NCBI RefSeq assembly: GCF_000012985.1
Contig: NC_007645.1
Location: forward strand, 1,364,001 to 1,428,000
Direction: 5' to 3'
From: Hahella chejuensis KCTC 2396
Lineage (GTDB): Bacteria > Pseudomonadota > Gammaproteobacteria > Pseudomonadales > Oleiphilaceae
Length of the DNA: 64,000 nt
Shown one piece after another: positions 19,058 to 26,500 of this stretch (its first letter is position 1; each line of letters begins with the position of its first letter). Position numbers and translations under genes: made by a program. The notes below the pieces were generated by a model. The model was not told the DNA's origin. It saw nothing but the letters and a program-made list of their open reading frames with translations, and searched no databases.

Positions 19058-19360
19058 GCCAGAACGCTCTTTTCTAACGACTTAGATATCGCGCCACTGG
19101 CTGATCAATACTTGATCGCCTAACGTAAAATGCAACTGTACGTTTGATTTTCAACAGAGAGCTTTTTGACGGTTCATGGTGAAAAGGAGGCTGAATTAGC
19201 GCTTACAGTCACTCCAAATTGCTCTTGGCTGAACTGCCTTTGTTTATTTAACATTATGATAAATAACAAAAAATTAGGCCGTAATGTATCTAGAGTCCCA
19301 AAATAGAAAAAATGATGTATTATTGCGGCTCGTTTTCAGACGAAATCCTGACAGCGCCCG
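19058..19360. other. intergenic, no gene seen
   Basis: About 300 bases, AT-rich toward the right end. I see no gene, terminator or clear promoter. It marks the change from core-like genes to the accessory stretch. Confidence 0.4.
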
Positions 19361-19687
19361 ATGATATACACAGACGAAAAGCGAATCCTGAATCCCACAG
19401 GCAAACCAATGACCATATGGATAGAGCCCTGGGCTCTTGAAGTGGAAGTCCCACCGGGAAAAACCGCCTTATTCACTGCCGACAGCGAAACGGCAGGCCA
19501 ATTCGAAGTGCGGATCAAAGACGATACCTACACCATCTACGCCTGGTGCGGCAGCAGCCTGAAAGTCACCATCGACGGAGAAAAAGTCTGGGACCTGGAC
19601 ACCCTGAGAGTGCCGGAACTCCCAGAAGGCGTCACCGTACGCAACTTCGTGGAGATGAGTTTTGAGGGGGAGAGTGGGGGTGTTTGA
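19361..19687 (+). CDS. hypothetical protein
   Basis: 108 residues, acidic, no signal peptide. Predicted mostly beta: ITIWIEP-type strands and repeated Val/Lys alternation (LKVTIDGEKVWDL). The start ATG 19361 has no good ribosome site, but GC and codon use are those of a real gene. I do not recognise a family. Possibly a small beta-sandwich protein; function unknown. Confidence 0.6.
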   Translation: MIYTDEKRILNPTGKPMTIWIEPWALEVEVPPGKTALFTADSETAGQFEVRIKDDTYTIYAWCGSSLKVTIDGEKVWDLDTLRVPELPEGVTVRNFVEMSFEGESGGV

Positions 19688-19754
19688 GGAAGGCTGCGCG
19701 TCTTTTAGTCGAAAATAACTCCCGCTCACTTCTTCTAACGTTTTTAGCAGCTTG

Positions 19755-19785
19755 TAAAAAATGGCCCCGGCAATTGCGGGGCCAT
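19755..19785 (-). terminator. Rho-independent terminator, minus strand
   Basis: Perfect 9-bp GC-rich arms ATGGCCCCG/CGGGGCCAT with a 7-base loop; on the minus strand the hairpin is followed by six T. It ends the transcript of the frameshifted gene at 19876-20308. Confidence 0.85.
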
Positions 19786-19875
19786 GTAGTTAAATAACCT
19801 ATTGAAGCTACTAGCTTAGCTCTCGAATAGACAGCCTCTTTGATAGCTAAAAGATACTACTAACGCCGTAGGTAT

Positions 19876-20308
19876 TTAATTAAACCAGTTTTTGATGGTC
19901 GGTATCTTTGCGCCATATTGTCTTAAAATACTATTACAGCTTGGATCTGTATCTACCTTTGATATCCAGGTCGAATCAGCTCTATCTCTATATTCTATTA
20001 ATAGGAAGCACTTTGCTTTATTCTCTCCGAAAAACTTTAATGCATATCTATGAATAGCCCCCGCCCTTTCCTGGTGAGAATTTTGGTGTTTCTATAGGTA
20101 GCGCTTGCGCCAGTTTTTCCTTGCTAGCTTTGAAACATTCATCTGTAATTTCATAACCGTCCAAATTGCATAACCAGAGCTCATCGGAAGATAAAGTGTA
20201 GCTTCTTAACTCTGATAGTAAGGACGTTTGCCTCCTCCATTCATAGCTATAATGAAGGGCGGCAAGTATCATTGGGACGATAATGAGTAATAGCTTGTAT
20301 TTTTTCAT
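19876..20308 (-). pseudogene. frameshifted gene for a small membrane-anchored protein
   Basis: The frame from ATG 20308 codes 86 residues with an N-terminal membrane anchor (LLLIIVPMILAAL) and stops at 20048, right after a run of five G. Reading one base out of phase from that run, the sequence stays open for about 58 more residues (RYALKFFGENKAKCF... to KNWFN) and stops at 19876. The total length is a multiple of three plus one. So one extra G has probably split a protein of about 143 residues. A terminator follows the second stop, which supports the longer original gene. Family not recognised. Confidence 0.7.
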
Positions 20309-20403
20309 TAAAGAATAAAGATATATGCGTTCCAGAATGATTGTGTCAATAGAGGCGAAGTCATAGATTCTTCATTACACAAAACTCCATAGAATTACTA
20401 TCC

Positions 20404-20670
20404 TCATTTCTTCCTAAAAATGAATAAGCAAGATAAGAAAAATATAATTATTAGAGAGAAGCCAATAGAGTAAATTAATGCGCCATATATTTTCTTTTCT
20501 AATTCCATGCATAGGCATCGAGGTCCTATTAACAACCCGGCAAATCCAATAAGGACTCCAATAAAAATAAAACCGAATCTCTGTCTATTAATTAACCTGG
20601 GTGTAAGAAAACCGAGTACAGAGAATACAATGATTGGCGCAGCCAACCAAACTACACTTTCTATACCCAT
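20404..20670 (-). CDS. small multi-span membrane protein
   Basis: 88 residues with three hydrophobic segments (about 5-22, 32-48, 62-85) and a basic C-terminus. ATG 20670 has AGGTG upstream. Low GC compared with the core genes around. No recognised family. It lies beside the transposase and RHS cluster, so it may be an orphan immunity-type gene; that is guesswork. Confidence 0.55.
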   Translation of the reverse strand: MGIESVVWLAAPIIVFSVLGFLTPRLINRQRFGFIFIGVLIGFAGLLIGPRCLCMELEKKIYGALIYSIGFSLIIIFFLSCLFIFRKK

Positions 20671-20766
20671 GTTTCACCTAAACTATTATGTGCAAAATCT
20701 GAATGGACAATACTGCCCGTTCTGCTATGTCTTTTTCAACCCCAAAAACTCTGAGCTGTTGTATCA

Positions 20767-20786
20767 ATAGGGTCAGAGTCATTGAT
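20767..20786. repeat. inverted repeat flanking the REP-associated transposase (left)
   Basis: ATAGGGTCAGAGTCATTGAT; its exact reverse complement lies at 21549-21568. The stop codon of the transposase gene lies inside this copy. Confidence 0.9.
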
Positions 20787-21492
20787 CTTTCATCACGCGA
20801 AACTTCTCAGACTTCCTATCTCCTCCTCGTCCCAATGGCTTTGCCCGTCTTCCAGTTTTGGCTTCAATCTCAGCCTTAAAACGATCATTACCCAACACCC
20901 AAGCCTTGTTAGTCGCTTCCCGGATCGCAGATAAATCTTGTTCTGGCATCCGACCACGAAATAATAGTCGGTAATGCTTCTGGCGTTCTTCCGCCGTTTT
21001 ACCCAGTTGCTGGTAAATCGAATGCGGCCTGATCAACTGAATCATTCTCCCAAGGGCATTGTGCCGATAGCTTGACCAAGGATACTCAGAAGCATGCTCC
21101 ACCATCTCCGCTCTGACAGGGTTTAGCTCAATATAGCGATAAACTGTTAACAGGTATGTCTCAGAATCAACTAAGGTGGACTTGTAACGTCCTTCCCACA
21201 GAGTGCCGGTGCGGCTATGGGTGTAGTTAAAGTACTGAACATACTTGCGTCCTTGCGCCTGCATCATTCGACTTATTCCCTGGTCGTCTACAGGGGTGGC
21301 AAGTATATGAACATGGTTGGTCATCAAGACAAAAGCATGGATGTCGACCTGATATTTGTCTGCCGCATCCTTTAGAAAAGAGAGATAAGCTTTGTAGTCC
21401 GCCTCATCGTAAAAGCAGGGTTCACGATTGTTGCCCCGCTGAATGATGTGATGAGCACAGCCTGGGAGATAAAGGCGAGGTAAACGAGCCAT
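20779..21492 (-). CDS. REP-associated tyrosine transposase (RAYT)
   Basis: 237 residues, Y1 single-strand transposase of the IS200/TnpA-REP type. Opening block LPRLYLPGCAHHIIQRGNN, the HUH metal motif as NHVHI near residue 60, and the catalytic tyrosine region YFNYTHSRTGTLWEGRYKS are intact; the basic C-terminus is long, as in RAYTs. Such proteins act on REP palindromes and are usually single-copy domesticated genes. Here it is bounded by 20-bp inverted repeats at 20767 and 21549. Confidence 0.92.
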   Translation of the reverse strand: MARLPRLYLPGCAHHIIQRGNNREPCFYDEADYKAYLSFLKDAADKYQVDIHAFVLMTNHVHILATPVDDQGISRMMQAQGRKYVQYFNYTHSRTGTLWEGRYKSTLVDSETYLLTVYRYIELNPVRAEMVEHASEYPWSSYRHNALGRMIQLIRPHSIYQQLGKTAEERQKHYRLLFRGRMPEQDLSAIREATNKAWVLGNDRFKAEIEAKTGRRAKPLGRGGDRKSEKFRVMKDQ

Positions 21493-21548
21493 CAGAATAA
21501 TCCGTTTCTGAAATTGAGGCCGGTAGGTTAACTCTTAAGCATGTAAGA

Positions 21549-21600
21549 ATCAATGACTCTGACCCTATGATTCTGCTATGATTCCTTGACCCTATGATTC
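21549..21600. repeat. inverted repeat (right) plus short direct repeats
   Basis: 21549-21568 is the exact inverse of 20767-20786. Directly after it CTATGATTC occurs three times (21565-21573, 21576-21584, 21592-21600), with GACCCTATGATTC twice. This is the kind of degraded REP-like sequence seen at RAYT borders. Confidence 0.85.
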
Positions 21601-21656
21601 TTGAAGATCATGTGTTGAGGAATAACGTCTCTTCACGATGTATTGATAAGCCTTCT

Positions 21657-22064
21657 CTACTGCTTTGAACTATATTTTCTTGCAAGAAAATAATTAACAA
21701 TTATTGCGCCTGAAAGTAGGCATGCACATAAAGAGATATCCCTAACAAAATATGGCAATTCAATAGGGGGGAATGTGGGAGTGCCCAATAAATAGAAATA
21801 TATTATATATGCTGTAGAGAGTAGAAGTAATGCTATCGATATCATGCAGATCATGCTGGATATTCTGCGTTTTGATTTGATATATATGATTGCTATGGAC
21901 CAAAGCATACATAGAGAGACATAGGAGGTCATTAAAAGGCTAAGAACACCATGCTCGCCCAGTATTGCCTCATATAGCTCACCTGCCCTCATGTAAAGAT
22001 ACACGGAAGACTGTCCAACTATGATTGCGCTCATTACATATATCGAATAAGCTAAAGTCCTCAC
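21657..22064 (-). CDS. four-span membrane protein, candidate immunity protein
   Basis: 135 residues if read from GTG 22064, which comes 1 base after the stop codon of the upstream RHS-core gene; the open frame continues to 22118 inside that gene. Four hydrophobic segments, low GC. No family recognised. Its place immediately behind a gene with a variable RHS tip containing a hydrophobic stretch is the usual place of an immunity gene. Role inferred from position only. Confidence 0.6.
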   Translation of the reverse strand: MRTLAYSIYVMSAIIVGQSSVYLYMRAGELYEAILGEHGVLSLLMTSYVSLCMLWSIAIIYIKSKRRISSMICMISIALLLLSTAYIIYFYLLGTPTFPPIELPYFVRDISLCACLLSGAIIVNYFLARKYSSKQ

Positions 22065-22065
22065 A

Positions 22066-22785
22066 TCACATTCTCTTCGGATATGGAGATCGGGTAAAAG
22101 TAGTTGACCATATTTCAATTACGCATTTACTTTTACATGCGGTAAGTCCAGCAGTGTTTCCATCTTCAACGGTGTTTCCATCTTCGCATGGCTCTTTATT
22201 ACCTGGGTCGCTCTTACATTTCTGTTCACATTCTTCCTGTTGGACTATTTTTTTCCAGACTGAATAACCAGTGTATAAGGCAACCAACACAACTATCACC
22301 TGCACAGATTCTCCAGTTTTGTCATCACTACCAATAGGGCTATTCTTCACATAAGTATAACTATCATTTATCTGCGTTGAGTCTACGTATGGTATAGATA
22401 TCCCCGTCATTCCAGCAACGATTCTCTGTGGGTCATTAAAGTCAAATAATATTCCTCTAGGATCACTTTGAACATACCGCCCTAAACTCGGATCATAATC
22501 TCGAAAGTAGTTATATCTTAAGCCTGACTCTTGATCAGCGTACTGCCCTGGAAATCGTAGGGGTTGAATAATTGAGCCCGTCTCTTCCACTCTCTCACCA
22601 AATGGAGTCTGCAGGGTTTTCCAGACTACATTTTGTTCGTTATCGGTCATTACCTGAGGCGTGCCCAGGTGGTCTGAGTGGATAAAGTACAGATCGGCTT
22701 CCGCATGCGCTTGTGCGCTGAGTAGGGTGGCCAATGAGAATAGGGTGCTGAATAGGGTTGATGTTAATTGGTATAGTTTTTTCAT
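22066..22785 (-). CDS. short exported RHS-core protein with variable C-terminal tip
   Basis: 239 residues from ATG 22785 (AAGGAG upstream). A signal peptide ends near AQAHA (residue 28). Residues about 31-120 are the RHS-associated core: YFIHSDHLGTPQ, RFPGQYADQESGLRYNYFRDYDP and the DPRGI site near residue 112, matching the DPxG cleavage motif of RHS proteins. The tip (about 121-239) holds a hydrophobic stretch (VQVIVVLVALYTGY) and a segment with five cysteines, including an 18-base duplication coding EDGNTV twice. A canonical RHS shell is missing from this chain; the shell part is in the gene at 23559-27854. Confidence 0.85.
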   Translation of the reverse strand: MKKLYQLTSTLFSTLFSLATLLSAQAHAEADLYFIHSDHLGTPQVMTDNEQNVVWKTLQTPFGERVEETGSIIQPLRFPGQYADQESGLRYNYFRDYDPSLGRYVQSDPRGILFDFNDPQRIVAGMTGISIPYVDSTQINDSYTYVKNSPIGSDDKTGESVQVIVVLVALYTGYSVWKKIVQQEECEQKCKSDPGNKEPCEDGNTVEDGNTAGLTACKSKCVIEIWSTTFTRSPYPKRM

Positions 22786-22797
22786 GTCTGTTACTCC

Positions 22798-22977
22798 TTA
22801 TTCGCCGGCCCAATCCATTATGATGGCGTCTGCAATGACGTAGCCGTTGGCGTTGTCAGAGACGGAGACTTTTGCGTTGGCGTCCAGGGGGAATACGCCG
22901 ATCTGGCTCCAGGAGTCGCCTCCCTGTTGTTGGTTCACTTGCACGTTGTGCGTTCCTGTTTTGTCCGAATGCCTTAC
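22798..22977 (-). pseudogene. 3' remnant of a golvesin C-terminal-like domain
   Basis: About 59 codons open on the minus strand up to a stop at 22798, containing GTHNVQVNQQQGG and SVSDNANGYVIADAI, the hallmark end of golvesin C-terminal-like domains often found at the ends of large secreted RHS and protease proteins. A stop codon lies in frame just upstream and no start is present. The ribosome site of the next gene overlaps its stop. It looks like the tail of a formerly larger RHS gene. Confidence 0.7.
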
Positions 22978-23041
22978 ATCAAGTTACTGATTTGGGCTGA
23001 GCCGTTGCTCCCGGGGTGTAAATGCTGTCATTGCCAAGCAA

Positions 23042-23062
23042 AGGGTCTTAAATAAAGACCCT
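23042..23062 (-). terminator. possible weak terminator after the small exported gene
   Basis: 8-bp arms AGGGTCTT/AAGACCCT with a 5-base loop, in the otherwise gene-free 218 bases between 22978 and 23195. Followed on the minus strand by only three T (TTTGCTTGG). Confidence 0.35.
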
Positions 23063-23195
23063 GTTTCCTGAGCTAGGTATTTGCCAAGTTGAGCTTAGAG
23101 AAAACCGGAAAATCCATCTGTCATTAGTTTGCATCTTGGTGGCGTAATTGTTGTTAATAACGCCTAACTCAGGTCTAGGAATCTGGAGTAGAAAT

Positions 23196-23543
23196 TTACT
23201 TCAGCAAATATATGGCTGCTGGCGCTGGCGCCTCGGTGTGAGCTGGAAGGCTTGCGCAGTTCTCCGACGCTACATCTTTGTACCAAAGCCTTACAGGTTT
23301 TCCAGTATACAAGGCAGTTTGTAAAGTAGAGGTCCATAGTTTGCAAACATCGCCAGAGACGCTTTTAAATGCGCCGTTAAGATCGCAAATTCTTTGCGGG
23401 TTGGCGTTCCACTCTCCCTTTATGTAGACACCTTGCCAAGAGCCAATTTGAACTAACTCTAACTTTCCTTCGCATTCTAATGTTACAGCTCCAACGCTAT
23501 ATGAAGAGAAAAGCAAAACTAATGCTGTCCAGAACTTGTTCAT
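23196..23543 (-). CDS. small exported cysteine-containing protein
   Basis: 115 residues. Signal peptide ends near YSVGA (about residue 19). Four cysteines in the mature part (LECEG, RICDL, DVCKLW, ENCAS) suggest two disulfides. It starts 15 bases after the stop of the large RHS gene behind a GGAG ribosome site, so the two are probably co-transcribed. Family not recognised. It could be a secreted partner or immunity protein of the RHS system. Confidence 0.7.
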   Translation of the reverse strand: MNKFWTALVLLFSSYSVGAVTLECEGKLELVQIGSWQGVYIKGEWNANPQRICDLNGAFKSVSGDVCKLWTSTLQTALYTGKPVRLWYKDVASENCASLPAHTEAPAPAAIYLLK

Positions 23544-23558
23544 TTTTATCTCCTTTCA

Positions 23559-26500
23559 TTAATAAATCATGGGGTAAACTTTGAGTGCAGGTATCAGGAC
23601 CTGCAGATCCGGAATGTAATCCGCTGGGTCAGTAGGGTCGGTATGATCCTGGAATTCTGTCGAGTCTGTTGCTTTATCGCCGTCAAAGTCTTCCGTACCG
23701 TTCCGTTCAATAGTCGCGAAATACAGAACTTCCCAGCGATCAAGCAGCCCGTCGTTGTCGTCGTCAGCCCCAAGTCGCCCTCCGTTATGCTTGTTCGTCG
23801 GATTTGTCCAATGTTGGAACTCCTGAACGTCAGTGAACCCATCGCCATCAAAGTCTTCGGCGCCATTGCGGCTCATGGTGGCGAAGTAATAGAACTCCCA
23901 TTGGTCCAACATGCCGTCGCCGTCTTCATCCTCGCCCAGCTTGCCTGCGTTACGCTTATCAGTTGGGTCGCTATGGTCCTGGTATTCACGCAGGTTGTTG
24001 TAGCCGTCGCCATCAAAGTCGCCGGTGGCAGTTTGATCAAGATTGCCAAACTGGCTCAGCTCCCATTCATCTGGCAGTCCATCCTTGTCGGAGTCCTCTG
24101 CGGCGTCCCCAGGACGGCTATCTTCCACCGGGTTTAATCCGAGAATAAACTCTTCTCTGTCCAAGACGCCGTCCGAGTCAGAGTCGCTGTTGCCGTCCCG
24201 CTCCAGATTTCCGAAGTATTGGCGCTCCCAGTCGTCGGACATGCCATCGGAGTCGCTATCATCGTCTGCGCCGGGCTGAGCCACGGATATCGGGACGCCA
24301 TTGGCGTAGATATATTCGCGTATGAGTCGTCCTGTGCTGTCGTGTTCAGCCAACAGCTGGCCGTCATCGCCATAGAGGAAGTGAGTATCGGTATAGCCGG
24401 GGGAATTGGAGTGTTTAACTACTCGTTGCCCCATGGCGTTATACCGGTAGTTAACCGTTACGCCGTTATGAGTGTAACTTTCCATCCGGCCAGCTTTGTT
24501 GTAGGCGAAGGACTCGCCAGCAATGCCTCTGGAGAGCATGCTGCCATTGGCGTCATACTGGAATGAGCGGGCTGCTTCCCCGGTTTTCTCCAGACTCCAT
24601 AGGCGGTTGCTGTCTTGTTGCGAGGTCTGTGGATTGATGTAACCGTAACTCTCCGTGATTTCTGGAGTTGGGTCTCCATCAAGACTAAGCTCTCTGGTCT
24701 GACGGTTGCCGTTATTGTCATAGCTGTAACTTAGCGCCCCGTAGGCGCCTTGGGCGCTAATGAGGCGATCAACCAGATCATAATTGAAGGACTGACTGGC
24801 TGAGCTTTGATTATGGTCGGCAATGCCCACAATATTGTTGGCGGAGTTCCATTCCAGGCTCCGGCTCATGATTGACGAGTCGCCCTGGCTTTCGATTGAG
24901 CTGATACGGTATCCCTTATCATATCCCAGCTGGTTCACCACGCCGTTTCCGGAGGTGTAGGCGGTGACACCGCCAAAGGGCAGGTAGCTGAAATCGTAAG
25001 CGACAGCAACTTCCTTCGCACCTTTCCAGGCGCGCGTGTATATGGCTTTCAGGCGGCCGCTAAGGTTGTCCCATTCGTAGCGGACTTGACGACCGCTTGG
25101 ATAACGTAGCGTCGCCAAACGTCCTGCTGAGTCGTAATCGTATTCCCAGAGATAGTGCCGATCCCCGATCTGGGTTAGCTTGTTCGTTATGCGCCCTAGG
25201 TCGTCGTAGTAGTAGTTGGTTTGTCCTGACTGATCCTGAACCTCGGACAGGCGACCAACTCCGGCGCTGCCATAGTCAGTCTGGTCATAGATGTAAGTAA
25301 TATTTTCCTCAAGGCTATAGGGGTAAACGACGGACGTCAGCCGGTCCAGCTTGTCGTAAGCGTAATAAGCCGTGACGCCTTGCTCGTTGGTCTGGCGGAT
25401 CAGGTTGCCATTGTCGTCATATTCATACAGCGTGGTTCCTGTATCCGGGCTTACCTGTTTGACGAGTTGATTGAAGCCGTCATACAGATACTGAGTTGGA
25501 AGCCCGTTGCCGTCCTTCACCAAAGTAAGGTTGCCTTGATCTTCATACTCGTAAGAGACGCTTGGCTCGTCGCCGCTATTGTCCGCAGCATAGCTTATCT
25601 CCATCCAGCCATTTTGGTGATAGTCGTAGCGATAGGTGCGGTCTGGCGTGGTTGGGTCGCCTTTAATGACTTTACGCGTCATGCGGCTGTTGAAGCGGGC
25701 GTCTTCGTAATAGTAAAGCGTTTGGGTTCCTGCGCCGGTCTCGGTTTTGACCAGCCGGTCCAACGCGTCATAGACGGCGACTTCGGTGCGTACGGGCGTC
25801 TGTTCATCGGATTTGAACCAGGCAGTGGATACTGTTTTCTGGTGCGTCGTTTCACGATCGGTTTCTTCCTGGATAGTCAGGTAGTCGCCGTTACTTTGAG
25901 TGATTCTGGTTAAGGTTCTGGCGCTGTTGTACGCATATTCCGTCCAATATCCGCCGGGCAGCGTGATGCGCTTTACCAGTCCATTCTTGTAATAGTCGTA
26001 GCTTGTCGTCCGCCCTTCAGTCGTTGTGCTCAATAACCAGCCACGGTCGCTGTAGGTCAGCGTTGTCGTCACGCCATTGGCGTCGATTATCGTCTGAGGT
26101 TGTCCCTGGGAAGTGTGATTCAAGTACTGGACCTGATGCCCCGCGGCATTCACGAACGAGCTTAAAAATCCTTCAGGCGTGTACTCATAGGTCGAGCTGT
26201 GATTTTTCGGGCTTTTGACAATATGCCGCTGTAGCGCTCGGCCTTCCGCATCATAGTAGCTGTATTCGTGACTCCAGGTGCGCTGCCGGCCGGTTGTTTC
26301 AAACGGTAAGCCTTGCAGGGATTTCCTGTCAGTAATGGTCTTGGATTGTACGCGGCCATGAAGAGACGCGCCGGAGCCTGCGAGGGCGTAATCATAATCG
26401 ACGGTGCGCCAGAGGTTATTTTGTGGTCCGCTGTACCGATCAATGTGAGTGACGCTTCCCAACTCGTTGTATGCATACTGATCCAGCGCAATGGTTCTTT

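Noticed and set aside
19119-19280. A second GCCTAAC ... TTAGGC pair
   Set aside because: Inner arms do not pair, and the right core lacks the required G; chance is more likely.
23145-23170. Integron attC-like core (GCCTAAC with an imperfect GGCGTAATT/AATAACGCC hairpin)
   Set aside because: No matching GTTRGGC partner at the right distance in the right orientation, and no integrase or further cassettes.
23643-24137. 164-codon plus-strand frame inside the RHS gene
   Set aside because: Shadow of the acidic repeats (DGD codons read in reverse give Val/Ile/Ala-rich strings).
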